Under the pieces are notes generated by a model. That model was given only the letters and a program-made list of their open reading frames with translations, made no database searches and was not told where the DNA came from. A stretch of 64,000 nucleotides of DNA, from positions 80,426-144,425 of the forward strand of contig MKVL01000023.1 in assembly GCA_001899205.1 (NCBI GenBank), written 5' to 3'. The DNA comes from Mesorhizobium sp. 65-26. Lineage in GTDB: Bacteria > Pseudomonadota > Alphaproteobacteria > Rhizobiales > Rhizobiaceae. Below, piece after piece: positions 1-7,920 of this stretch. Each line of letters opens with the position of its first letter. Position 1 is the first letter of the stretch. Both the position numbers and the translations under genes were made by a program.

Positions 1-419
1 TCGAGACGGACGCGGGCGAGCACGCCCTCGACCGCCTGCCGGGCCTCGCTGGAACGCCGATCCATGCCGAGCTGGCGCAAGGCAAGGTGGAAGGTATGGT
101 CGACGCGATAGAACGGGTTGAACACCTCGAACGGGTTTTGGAAGACAGCCTGGACGGAGCGCCGGAACTGGCGGCGGTGCCGGTCCGCCATCGTGGCGAT
201 GTCCTGCCCCTCGAACAGCACCTGTCCCGAGGTCGGAGCGAGAAAGCCGAGCGCCATCAGCGCCAGCGTCGATTTCCCGCAACCGCTTTCCCCGGCAAGG
301 GTGATCAGCCTCGGGCTGTCGCCGGGAAAGACGAGCGACATGGATTTCACCGCCGTCACCGACTTTCCGCCGGCGTTGAAGGTCCGGCCCGCGTCGCGGA
401 TTTCCATCAGCGCCGTCAT
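1..419 (-). CDS. Oligopeptide ABC transporter ATP-binding protein, DppF/OppF-like (partial)
   Basis: This is the N-terminal 139 residues of an ABC ATPase that runs off the left edge. A Walker A motif, GESGCGKST, lies at residues 43-51, and a Q-loop (AVFQNP) follows, as in peptide/nickel importer ATPases. It would energise uptake through the two permeases encoded just upstream in the operon. Its ATG overlaps the stop of the preceding ATPase gene by four bases (ATGA), which indicates translational coupling. Walker B and the signature motif lie outside the window. Being last of two ATPases in the operon suggests the F subunit, an assignment from order and not from substrate evidence. Confidence 0.9.
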   Translation of the reverse strand, partial: MTALMEIRDAGRTFNAGGKSVTAVKSMSLVFPGDSPRLITLAGESGCGKSTLALMALGFLAPTSGQVLFEGQDIATMADRHRRQFRRSVQAVFQNPFEVFNPFYRVDHTFHLALRQLGMDRRSSEARQAVEGVLARVRL

Positions 420-1330
420 TGCCCCTCCTCCGCGTGGCGGGGCGCCACCAGATGGCCCGGCCCGACCTCGATCAACGGCTCCGTCTCCGCCTGCCATTGC
501 GCGCGCTCCTGCGGCGTCGGCTCGGCCAGCATGGGGATGCCGTCGCGATGCCGGATCGAAGGCACGGAGGCGATGAGCAGGCGGGTATAGGGATGGCGCG
601 GCGCCTGGAAGATGGTGTCGACCGGTCCGATCTCGACGAAGCGCCCGGCGAACATGATGCCGACCCGGTCGGCGACCTGTGCCTGGAGAGCCAGGTCGTG
701 GCCGATCAGGATGATGGACGCGCCGATGCGGTCCCGAACCGCCGACAGGGTCTGCAGCACGACACGCTGCGAGACCACATCGAGCGCGCTGGTCGATTCG
801 TCGGCGATGATCAGCTTCGGCTCGAACAGGATCGCCATGGCGATGCAGACGCGCTGCTTCATGCCGCCACTCAGCTCGTGCGGGAAACGGTCGAGCACGT
901 CAGGCTTGAGCCGAACGGATTGCAGCAGCGCCGCGATGCGCTCGCGCCACTCGGCATCGAGCCGTGCCCCGAGATGGTCGCGCAGCATGTCGGCGAATTG
1001 CGCGCCGACGCGCTGCACGGGGTTGAGCACGTTCATCGCGCCTTGCGGCACATAAGCAAGCTCGCGCCACCGCACCTGCCGCCACTCGGCCTTCCCGGCG
1101 GCACGCAGGTCACGGCCGTCGAGCCGGATCGAGCCCTGCGTGATGACGGCGCTCGCCGGCAGGAAGCCAAGCACGCCCATGCTGAGCGTGGACTTGCCGC
1201 TGCCGGACTCGCCGACCAGCCCGAATATCTCGCGCGTGCCGACGGTGAGGTCGACGCCGGCGACCGCGGCCGGTCCCTTCGGGCCGGCGTAGCGGATCAC
1301 GAGATCGGAAACCTGGAGCAAGGGCGTCAT
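416..1330 (-). CDS. Oligopeptide ABC transporter ATP-binding protein, DppD/OppD-like
   Basis: A 304-residue cytoplasmic ATPase of the peptide/nickel ABC family. Walker A GESGSGKST is at residues 40-48, the signature reads LSGGMKQRV, and Walker B runs into IIADESTSALD. The C-terminus has the peptide-ATPase extension after HPYTRLL, which in this family often binds a metal centre, though I see no clear cysteine cluster. The start chosen (MTPLLQVSD) overlaps the upstream permease stop by four bases; an in-frame upstream extension would run through the permease gene and was rejected. It pairs with the partial ATPase downstream. Confidence 0.92.
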   Translation of the reverse strand: MTPLLQVSDLVIRYAGPKGPAAVAGVDLTVGTREIFGLVGESGSGKSTLSMGVLGFLPASAVITQGSIRLDGRDLRAAGKAEWRQVRWRELAYVPQGAMNVLNPVQRVGAQFADMLRDHLGARLDAEWRERIAALLQSVRLKPDVLDRFPHELSGGMKQRVCIAMAILFEPKLIIADESTSALDVVSQRVVLQTLSAVRDRIGASIILIGHDLALQAQVADRVGIMFAGRFVEIGPVDTIFQAPRHPYTRLLIASVPSIRHRDGIPMLAEPTPQERAQWQAETEPLIEVGPGHLVAPRHAEEGQ

Positions 1331-2181
1331 TGGCCGCGCTCCAGCCGGGGGTTGGCGACGCGGTCGAGCACGTGGCTGACCAGGAACAGGCCGACGAATA
1401 TGCACACCAGAACGACGATCGGCGGCAGCCACCACCACCACATGCCGCGCCACATGGCGGTATAGTAGACCGCCTCGTAGATGGTGTTGCCGAGCGTGTA
1501 GGACTGACGCGGGCCGAGGCCCAGCACTTCCAGTCCGATCGAGGCGAGGATCGCCGTCGTCATCGCGTTGACGAAGCTGGCGGCCAGGAACGGTATCAGG
1601 TTCGGCATCAGCTCAAGGAACACGATCCTGAGCGTGCCGGCGTCGGAGAGCTTGGCGACGCGCACGAACTCGCGCTCGCGCAGCGACAGTATCTGCGCGC
1701 GGATCACCCGCGTCGGCCCCATCCAGGCGGTAGCGGCCACGATCAGGCCCATCGAGACGATCGAGACAATCGGAAACGACGCCGCCACCAGGATCAGGAT
1801 CGCCAGCGGCGGGATGGTAAGCCCGACATCGACCACGGTGCGCACCACGGAATCGACCCAGCCGCCGAGATAGCCCGACAAAAGGCCGAGTATGCCGCCG
1901 ATGAGCAGCGCGGTGCCGCCGCCGATCAGCCCGATGGTCAGCGTCGAGGGCGTCCCCAGCATCAGCGCCGCCAGCAGGTCGCGCCCCTCGCTCTGCGTGC
2001 CGAGCGGATGCAGCGCGCTGGGCGGCAGATTGGGCACATCGCCGAACACATCGGCCATCTCCGGCGTCACCAGGAACGGCCCGACGACGATCGGCAGGAG
2101 CGGCACGGCAAGCAGCAGCAGGCCGGCGATCAGCGCGGGGCTCCAGCGGAGGCGGCCAGGCATGATGCTTTCCATGGCCAT
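1327..2181 (-). CDS. Oligopeptide ABC transporter permease, DppC-like
   Basis: A 284-residue inner-membrane permease of the binding-protein-dependent transport family. A hydrophobic N-terminal helix (about residues 15-38) precedes five further predicted helices. The cytoplasmic EAA loop, which docks on the ATPase, is seen as REFVRVAKLSDAGTLRIVF with the following helix. The start overlaps the stop of the DppB-like permease by one base, and its own stop overlaps the ATPase start, so the four transport genes are tightly coupled. MPGRL six codons further in is a possible alternative start. Confidence 0.9.
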   Translation of the reverse strand: MAMESIMPGRLRWSPALIAGLLLLAVPLLPIVVGPFLVTPEMADVFGDVPNLPPSALHPLGTQSEGRDLLAALMLGTPSTLTIGLIGGGTALLIGGILGLLSGYLGGWVDSVVRTVVDVGLTIPPLAILILVAASFPIVSIVSMGLIVAATAWMGPTRVIRAQILSLREREFVRVAKLSDAGTLRIVFLELMPNLIPFLAASFVNAMTTAILASIGLEVLGLGPRQSYTLGNTIYEAVYYTAMWRGMWWWWLPPIVVLVCIFVGLFLVSHVLDRVANPRLERGQ

Positions 2182-3182
2182 CAGCTTGCCTCACCGAGAC
2201 GCACGCGTGGATCGAGCAGCGGGTAGATGAGATCGATGATCAGCATCGTCAGCGCGACCGAAATGATGATGAAGAGGACGACGCCCTGCACGACGAAATA
2301 GTCGGCCGTTCGCAGCGCGTTGTAGAGAACCGTGCCGAGCCCGGGATAGTTGAAGATCGTCTCGACCAGCACCTGTCCCGACACGAGCTGGCCCATGTCG
2401 ATCGCCAGCGCCGTCACCTGCGGCAGCAGCGCGTTGCGCATGCCGTAGCGAAAGAAGATGGTGCGCTCTCGCAGCCCCTTCACCCGGGCGTAGGAAAGGT
2501 AGTCCTCGCCGACGACAGTGGTCATGGCGCCGCGCATGCTGAGCGCCCAGAAGCCGATCAGCCCCAGCGCCAGCGACGCCACGGGCAGTGTCGCGTGGGT
2601 CACCACCTCGATCACGGTGGCAAGGTCGAAGCCGCGCGCGCTGCCGACGCTGAACATGCCGCCGGTGGGCAGCAGCGGCCACATGAACGCGAAAGTGTAG
2701 AGGAGCAGCAGCGCCAGCAGGTAGAACGGAATGGCCGAGAAACCCATGAAGACGTAGATCAGGCTGCGGAAGACACGCGGCGCCTTCGGCCAGGCCGCCA
2801 GCGCGCCGATCAGGTTGCCGACGATGAAGGCGAGCAGGATGGCGCTGGTCAGCAGGCCGAGTGTCCAGGGGATGGCGCGCAGCACCACGGACGAGACCTT
2901 CTCGGGGAAATAGGCGAGCGAATAGCCAAAATCCCCCCGCAGGAGATTGCCCATGTAGCGCAGGTACTGGACGTAGAGCGGCTGGTCGAGGCCGAAAGCC
3001 TCGGTGTAGGTGCGCACGATCTGCGCGCCGCCCTCCACCGACATGCCCCGGCTCGCCATCCGTCCCAGCACCGCGGCGACCGGATCGAGCGGCGTGGCGT
3101 GGATGACGATGAAATTGATCGTGACGGCCGCGAAGATGGTGAGGAGGAAGACACCAATGCGGCGGACGAGGTAGCGGTGCAT
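2181..3182 (-). CDS. Oligopeptide ABC transporter permease, DppB-like
   Basis: A 333-residue permease with the usual N-terminus of DppB/OppB proteins (MHRYLVRRIGVFLLTIF) and about six membrane segments. The EAA loop is visible at DYLSYARVKGLRERTIFF. With the DppC-like partner it forms the translocation channel. It is separated from the solute-binding-protein gene by 61 bp that contain a strong hairpin, suggesting lower expression of the membrane components than of the binding protein. The substrate cannot be read from the sequence. Confidence 0.92.
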   Translation of the reverse strand: MHRYLVRRIGVFLLTIFAAVTINFIVIHATPLDPVAAVLGRMASRGMSVEGGAQIVRTYTEAFGLDQPLYVQYLRYMGNLLRGDFGYSLAYFPEKVSSVVLRAIPWTLGLLTSAILLAFIVGNLIGALAAWPKAPRVFRSLIYVFMGFSAIPFYLLALLLLYTFAFMWPLLPTGGMFSVGSARGFDLATVIEVVTHATLPVASLALGLIGFWALSMRGAMTTVVGEDYLSYARVKGLRERTIFFRYGMRNALLPQVTALAIDMGQLVSGQVLVETIFNYPGLGTVLYNALRTADYFVVQGVVLFIIISVALTMLIIDLIYPLLDPRVRLGEAS

Positions 3183-3206
3183 CGACCCGTTCCCTGGGGT
3201 GGCGGA

Positions 3207-3235
3207 GCCGGCCGACGCGCGATGCGCCGGCCGGC
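3207..3235 (-). promoter_or_regulatory. Intra-operon hairpin after the solute-binding-protein gene
   Basis: A near-perfect inverted repeat, arms 3207-3218 and 3224-3235 (11 of 12 bases pair) with a 5-base loop, sits between the binding-protein stop and the permease start. No T-run follows on the minus strand, so it is unlikely to be a full terminator. Such hairpins commonly stabilise the upstream mRNA or reduce read-through, giving excess binding protein; that role is inferred here. Confidence 0.6.
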
Positions 3236-3243
3236 CTTGCGGA

Positions 3244-4983
3244 TCAGTTCGTTCCGGCGGGCTTGACCGACAGGATCAACTGGTTGCCCGTCACCCACCA
3301 GTGGCCGGGATGCACGTAGTTGTTCTCGGCGGTCGGCCAGTTCGTCCAGTAGGTGGTGTTGAACGGCGTGAGCAGGCGCGCCTGCACCAGCGGCACCACC
3401 GGCACCTCCTGCGACAGGATCGCCAGCGCCTTGTCGGCGGCCGCCGTGAAGGCGGGGTCCGAGGCCGGCAGCTTGGCCATCGTGTCGACGGCGGCGTCGT
3501 AGTCGTTGCTGGCGAAGCGCGTCGGCGTCGAGCCGGAGGACGCGCTGCCGGTCGGCGCGGATTCGCTGCTGCGGAACTGGGCGAAGGAGGCGAAGCCGTC
3601 CTGCACGCTGCCGCAGGTGTCGGCGATGTAGGCGGCGGCGGTGCCGTTCGACACGTCGGTGTAGAAGATCGCGCTTTCCGCCGGCCGGAACGAAGCGTCG
3701 AAGCCCGCTTTCCTGAGCTGCGCCACGATGATCGGGCCCATCTTCAGCTTGTCGGTCTCGCCGGAGCGGGCCGTGATCTCGAAGCCGGCCTTCTTGCCGG
3801 AAGCGTCGGCCCAGAAGCCGTCGCCGCCCCGCGTGAACCCAGCGCCCTGCATCAGGCCCTCGATGGCCTTGGGATCTGAATGCAGCTTCTCGAGCGTCGC
3901 CTCGTTGCGCTTGAGCATCTCGTTGAGGCTCGAATAGGTCGGGAAGACCGAATAGCTCGGTTCCGACATGCCTTCGAACGCCACCTTGACCAACTGGTCG
4001 CGGTTGATCGCGTCGTTCACCGCCTGCCGCACGGCGACCTTGTCGAGCGGCGCCGCCGAGGTGTTGAAGAACAGACTGCGCGGGCAGGCGTCGAGATAGG
4101 CGTAGGGCAGGCCCTTCGACCAGCCGATGATGTGTGGGTTGCGCTCGCGGGCAATCTCGAACGTGCTGCGACCCATGATCCACATGGCGTCGAGCTGGTT
4201 GTTGACGCCCATGGCGGCGCGCGCGTCCTCCGTACCGACGCCGGTCCAGATCACCCGTTCCGGCGCGGGCATGGCGTGGAAGCCGGTTTCGGCCGCCCAC
4301 CAGTTGGGCAACCGGTCGAACACCGTCTCCGTCTCGGTCGAGCGCACCAGCCTGTACGGGCCGGTGCCGAGCGGCAGCCCCTTCTTGAGGTCGAAATTGG
4401 TGAAGGTATTGGGGTCGACCCCTTCCCAGATATGCTTGGGCGCGATCAGCAACGTGTTCCAGATGCGCACCCCGAAATAGTCGAGCAGGAAGCGCGGATT
4501 GGCATTCGTGAGCTTGATCACGGCCGTGTCGGCGTCGGGCGTCTCGACCTTGTCGACCCAGCGCTCCATGGCGGCGGCGTACTGAAGGTTCTTGTTCGCC
4601 TTCAGCATGTCGATGGTGAAGGCGATGTCGGCCGAGGTGAACGGCACGCCGTCGCTCCACTTGGCGCCCTTGCGCACCTTGATGGTCACGGTCTTGGCGT
4701 CATCGGAATAGGTGCCGCTTTCGGCGAGCCAGGGCTCCAGCTTGCCGCTTTCCAGATTGTAGTAGAACAGCGACTCCTGGGTGGCCTGCCACATGCCCCA
4801 GTCGAGATTCTGACCGGAGATGTAGGGGTTCATATTGTCCGGGATGGGGACGCGACCTTCGATGTTTTCGAAGATCAGCGTCTTCTCCCGCGGCACTTCC
4901 GCTATGGTCTGCGCGCCGGCCCCACCCAGCATCAGCAAGGTGAGGGCCGCCGCCATCGTGGTCGAACTCAAGATACGTCTCAT
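3244..4983 (-). CDS. Peptide/nickel-type ABC transporter solute-binding protein (SBP_bac_5)
   Basis: A periplasmic binding protein of 579 residues. The N-terminus MRRILSSTTMAAALTLLML ending in GAGAQ is a clear Sec signal peptide. The body has family-5 features such as the EPWLAESGTYSDDAKTVTI strand, KWSDGVPFTSADIAFT and the late LNRDQ-like segment (DAINRDQLVKVAFEG). The start was placed at 4983 because a good ribosome binding site (AAGGGGAAC) lies just upstream; an in-frame extension of 15 codons is less likely. Family members bind peptides, but many rhizobial homologues next to sugar isomerases bind oligosaccharides, so the ligand may be a sugar. Confidence 0.9.
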   Translation of the reverse strand: MRRILSSTTMAAALTLLMLGGAGAQTIAEVPREKTLIFENIEGRVPIPDNMNPYISGQNLDWGMWQATQESLFYYNLESGKLEPWLAESGTYSDDAKTVTIKVRKGAKWSDGVPFTSADIAFTIDMLKANKNLQYAAAMERWVDKVETPDADTAVIKLTNANPRFLLDYFGVRIWNTLLIAPKHIWEGVDPNTFTNFDLKKGLPLGTGPYRLVRSTETETVFDRLPNWWAAETGFHAMPAPERVIWTGVGTEDARAAMGVNNQLDAMWIMGRSTFEIARERNPHIIGWSKGLPYAYLDACPRSLFFNTSAAPLDKVAVRQAVNDAINRDQLVKVAFEGMSEPSYSVFPTYSSLNEMLKRNEATLEKLHSDPKAIEGLMQGAGFTRGGDGFWADASGKKAGFEITARSGETDKLKMGPIIVAQLRKAGFDASFRPAESAIFYTDVSNGTAAAYIADTCGSVQDGFASFAQFRSSESAPTGSASSGSTPTRFASNDYDAAVDTMAKLPASDPAFTAAADKALAILSQEVPVVPLVQARLLTPFNTTYWTNWPTAENNYVHPGHWWVTGNQLILSVKPAGTN

Positions 4984-5030
4984 GCTTGTTCCCCTTGTTT
5001 TTTGGATTGCATTTTTGGACTGCATCAAGG

Positions 5031-5969
5031 TTAGGCGCGTTTTTCCTTCACGATCAGGTTGCGCAATGTGTTGTAGCCAAGCCTGAGGCCATTGCGTTCC
5101 TCGCTGTACTTGGCGACGATCTCGGCCTCATGCTCGACCTTGCCGACGGCCGCGGCGGCGAAGACGTCGTCCTCGTGCTCGATGTCGATGTTGCCTTCGT
5201 AGCCGACCTCGATCAGGGCGCTGATGAACTTCGGCCAGTCGACCTCGCCCCAGCCCGGCGCCCTCGCCCGCCACCAGCCGTGGCCGAGACCGAAAGGCTC
5301 GCCGAACACCTGGCCGTAGATACCGGTGCGCTTCAGCGCGCGGCGGTTGATCTCCATGTCCTTGGCGTGGACGTGATAAATGCGGTCGCCGAAATCATGG
5401 ATCGCCTGGATGTAGTCGATGCCTTGCCAGACCATGTGCGACGGATCGAGCTCGAGGCCGAGCGCGCGCGACGGCACCAGGTGGAACATCTGCTCCCAGA
5501 TCTCCGGCGAGAAGGCGAGATTGATGCTCTCCATGGTCTTCACGCTCATCATCGGGCAGTTCTCGATGGCGATGCGCAGGCCACGCTTCTCGGCCTCGTC
5601 GCAGAAGCTGGAAAAGACATCCTTGAATTTCGGCATGTTGGCTTCGACCGACTTCGACGGATCGCGCCCGACGAAGGTCGCTACCGTGTCGATGCCCATG
5701 CGCTTGGCGAGATCCAGCACCTTGATGAAGTAGCGCTGCGCCTCCGGCCCTTCCTTGGGATGGAGATAGTTGGGGTAATAGCCGAGCGCGGAGATCTCGA
5801 TGTCCTTGGCGGCAAGATCGGCCTGGATGGCGTCGGTCTGGGCGGCCGTCACCTTGTCGGCGTCGAGCGACGATTGAGGCCAGGCCGAAAGCTCCAGGCT
5901 GTCGAAACCGACCTCATGGGCGAATGCGGCGGTCTCCTTCGTATAATTGGCATAGAATCCGAGACGCAT
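5031..5969 (-). CDS. Sugar phosphate isomerase/epimerase family protein (TIM barrel)
   Basis: A 312-residue AP-endonuclease-2-type TIM barrel. Likely metal ligands and catalytic acids are seen at IENCPMM, LDPSHMVWQG, HVHAKDMEI and IDIEHEDD, the usual order for ketose 3-epimerases and inositol-type isomerases. The start MRLGFY has a better-spaced AAAGGA site than the ATG four codons upstream. It lies 27 bp after the Lrp-type regulator and 47 bp before the binding protein, so the enzyme probably acts on what the transporter imports. The exact substrate is not determinable. Confidence 0.85.
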   Translation of the reverse strand: MRLGFYANYTKETAAFAHEVGFDSLELSAWPQSSLDADKVTAAQTDAIQADLAAKDIEISALGYYPNYLHPKEGPEAQRYFIKVLDLAKRMGIDTVATFVGRDPSKSVEANMPKFKDVFSSFCDEAEKRGLRIAIENCPMMSVKTMESINLAFSPEIWEQMFHLVPSRALGLELDPSHMVWQGIDYIQAIHDFGDRIYHVHAKDMEINRRALKRTGIYGQVFGEPFGLGHGWWRARAPGWGEVDWPKFISALIEVGYEGNIDIEHEDDVFAAAAVGKVEHEAEIVAKYSEERNGLRLGYNTLRNLIVKEKRA

Positions 5970-5996
5970 ACTCAATTTCATCCTTTCAGGGTTGAA

Positions 5997-6461
5997 TCAC
6001 GCTTCACGAAGATCACCGGCCCATCCGTAGTATTTCGAAATACGGACAAACTGGAAAACATCTACTTTCATTGTCTCGTCGATCGAGGAAAGCTTTTCAG
6101 TCGTAAATTTCACTAGATCCTCGTTCGACCTTAGCCACACCTCAAGCATCATTGCGTATTTCCCCGTCGAAAGACCGAGGAAATGGACTTCCGGCAGCTT
6201 CTTGATCTCGGCTTCGACCGAAAGAATACGGCTGACCGGGATCTGGACGCCGATGATGGCCACCACGCTGTACCCAAGCTTCAGCGGATCGGCGACCACG
6301 CCGACGCGGCGGATGAAGCCTTCCTGCTCGAGGCGCGTGCGGCGCCGCCGCACCGTTGCCTCGGACAGATTGAGCTCCTCGGCGATCGCCAGATTGGTGA
6401 TCGAGCCGTCGCGCTGAAGGATTTTCACTATCTGCGTGTCGAGATCATCGAAATCCGTCAT
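5997..6461 (-). CDS. Lrp/AsnC family transcriptional regulator
   Basis: A 154-residue regulator with an N-terminal winged helix-turn-helix (NLAIAEELNLSEATVRRRRTRLE) and a C-terminal RAM/AsnC ligand domain (VVAIIGVQIPVSRILSVEAE). The start at 6461 has a strong GGGAGGAGG site; six upstream in-frame codons were excluded. As first gene of the leftward cluster it probably controls the isomerase-transporter operon and itself. A near-palindrome about 60 bp upstream of its start is a good operator candidate. The effector is unknown. Confidence 0.88.
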   Translation of the reverse strand: MTDFDDLDTQIVKILQRDGSITNLAIAEELNLSEATVRRRRTRLEQEGFIRRVGVVADPLKLGYSVVAIIGVQIPVSRILSVEAEIKKLPEVHFLGLSTGKYAMMLEVWLRSNEDLVKFTTEKLSSIDETMKVDVFQFVRISKYYGWAGDLREA

Positions 6462-6519
6462 ATGGCCTCCTCCCATCAACGATCTCAGTCTAATATCAGC
6501 TAAAATATGACGTCAATAG

Positions 6520-6539
6520 GCATATTGAGCTCTATATGC
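6520..6539. promoter_or_regulatory. Candidate Lrp/AsnC operator
   Basis: A 20-bp near-palindrome: arms GCATAT and ATATGC flank a GAGCTC core, with 18 of 20 positions symmetric. It lies 59-78 bp upstream of the Lrp-type start, in an AT-rich patch typical of promoters. Binding by the adjacent regulator is an inference from position and symmetry. Confidence 0.55.
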
Positions 6540-6712
6540 GACGATTGTCGTCACGAGAGCGTGAAATCGCGACGCGGCGCGCTCGCGGCGCCGGCGGGTT
6601 GCTACGATGTCTGGGGACAGGAGAGCCGGCCGAGGCCGGAACGCGGCGGAAAGGAGCCCACGACATGGGTCGTGCCGCGAAGTCGAGCCGGCCCGTGAAT
6701 CGCCCTGAAACG

Positions 6713-6737
6713 AAAAAGGGCGGCGCAAGCGCCGCCC
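6713..6737 (-). terminator. Rho-independent terminator of the flavin reductase gene
   Basis: On the minus strand a GC-rich hairpin (GGGCGGCGC paired with GCGCCGCCC around a minimal loop, 6718-6737) is followed directly by five T. It lies 34 bp beyond the stop of the NADPH-dependent FMN reductase gene. Confidence 0.8.
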
Positions 6738-6771
6738 CGTATCCCTGGGAGGATAAACTCTGGGTGGCGGA

Positions 6772-7377
6772 TCAGGCCGCCTTGATTTCCTCGTTGACGA
6801 GATCGGCCTCGCGCGCCGCCTTCAACGCCTTGGCCCACCAGGCGATCTCGTTGACGAGCGCGGTGGCCGACTGGTTCAGGTGTTCGAAATCCTCGAGCTT
6901 CTTCTCGCCCTGGCGCACGGCCAGGAAGTCGCCCCACACGATGTGCACGGCCGACTTGACCGGCGCCATCTGCAGTTCGACCGCATGCAGCCTGAGCTGC
7001 TCGACGGCGCGCGCGCCGCCGACGCCACCGTAGCCGACAAAGCCGGCCGGCTTCTTGTTCCATTCGGTGGCGGCATAGTCGATGGCGTTCTTCAGAACCG
7101 CCGTCGGGCCGTGATTGTATTCGGCGGCGGTGAAGATGTAGCCGTCGAACGAAGCGACCTTCTTTTGCCAGCGCTGGGCCACTTCGTTCTGCGACGGCAC
7201 CCAGGCGGACGAGGCGACCTCATCGAAGAAGGGCAGAGGAAAATCGCGCAGGTCGACGATCTCGACGTCGAGATCGGCATGCGCCTTGGCGATGTTGGCG
7301 ATCCATTGGGTCGGCACGTCGGCGAAACGCGCGGCGCGCGTCGAGCCGACGATAATGGCGATCTTGGGTTTGGACAT
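6772..7377 (-). CDS. NADPH-dependent FMN reductase family protein
   Basis: A 201-residue flavodoxin-like oxidoreductase (PF03358). The phosphate-binding loop GSTRAARFADVP is near the N-terminus, and the FMN/dimer motif EYNHGPTAVLKNAIDYA is conserved around residues 98-114. Members reduce flavins, quinones or azo compounds using NAD(P)H. The start MSKPKIAII has an AAGGAGA site. It is divergent from an HxlR-type regulator with a palindromic operator between them, an arrangement seen for quinone/azoreductases controlled by thiol-sensing HxlR proteins. Confidence 0.9.
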   Translation of the reverse strand: MSKPKIAIIVGSTRAARFADVPTQWIANIAKAHADLDVEIVDLRDFPLPFFDEVASSAWVPSQNEVAQRWQKKVASFDGYIFTAAEYNHGPTAVLKNAIDYAATEWNKKPAGFVGYGGVGGARAVEQLRLHAVELQMAPVKSAVHIVWGDFLAVRQGEKKLEDFEHLNQSATALVNEIAWWAKALKAAREADLVNEEIKAA

Positions 7378-7403
7378 AAGGCTCTCCTTGCAAAGCAAAA
7401 GCT

Positions 7404-7420
7404 GGTATCGTTTGGATACC
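7404..7420. promoter_or_regulatory. Operator-like palindrome in the HxlR/FMN-reductase divergent promoter
   Basis: Perfect 6-bp arms GGTATC and GATACC separated by five bases. On the minus strand a TTGACA-like -35 (7437-7442) is spaced so that the palindrome covers the -10 region of the reductase promoter. Further GATAC half-sites occur at about 7433 and 7470. HxlR proteins bind such TATC/GATA palindromes, so repression of the reductase and autoregulation are likely but inferred. Confidence 0.6.
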
Positions 7421-7467
7421 GGCGCTATATGAGATACTGTCAACTTCATTCGCAAGGAGGCACTTTT

Positions 7468-7860
7468 TTGATACCGAGGCACCCACACCGCACCGAGGAC
7501 TGCCGCGCCGTGTCGGAGATTCTCCAGCGCGTCGGCGACAAATGGACCGTGCTTGTGGTGGGCAAGCTGGGCGAGGGTCCGCTGCGCTTCAACGAACTGC
7601 GCTCGGCCGTCGGCGGCATCTCGCAGAAGATGCTGACATCGACGCTGCGCGGGCTGGAGCGCGACGGTTTCGTCACCCGAACCGTGTTTCCGACCATCCC
7701 GCCGCGTGTCGACTACGAGCTGACCGACCTCGGCCACGAGTTGCTGGTTCCCGTCAGCGCGCTCGGCGAATGGGCGCGCTTGAACACGACGCGCGTGCGC
7801 GAGGCGCGGGCGCGGTTCGACGGGCTGCATGACGACAAGGATCTGAGGCGCATGGCCTAA
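7468..7860 (+). CDS. HxlR family transcriptional regulator
   Basis: A 130-residue winged-helix regulator. The HxlR core is clear: CRAVSEILQRVGDKWTVLVV, RFNELRSAVGGISQKMLTST and a beta wing ending in YELTDLG. The start is taken as TTG at 7468 because AAGGAGG lies seven bases upstream; an ATG at 7429 has no such site and overlaps the promoter region. Cys12 corresponds to the N-terminal cysteine that senses quinones and oxidants in YodB/QorR-type members, fitting the neighbouring flavin reductase. Confidence 0.87.
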   Translation: MIPRHPHRTEDCRAVSEILQRVGDKWTVLVVGKLGEGPLRFNELRSAVGGISQKMLTSTLRGLERDGFVTRTVFPTIPPRVDYELTDLGHELLVPVSALGEWARLNTTRVREARARFDGLHDDKDLRRMA

Positions 7861-7920
7861 ACGGCGGAGCCCCGCGCCCAGGCTGGCATCCACGCCGGAG
7901 GCGGACGACGGGATGCGGTT

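Noticed and set aside
6507-6728. Short open frames on both strands in the lrp/FMN-reductase gap
   Set aside because: They overlap the operator and terminator, have no ribosome sites and no similarity I recognise.
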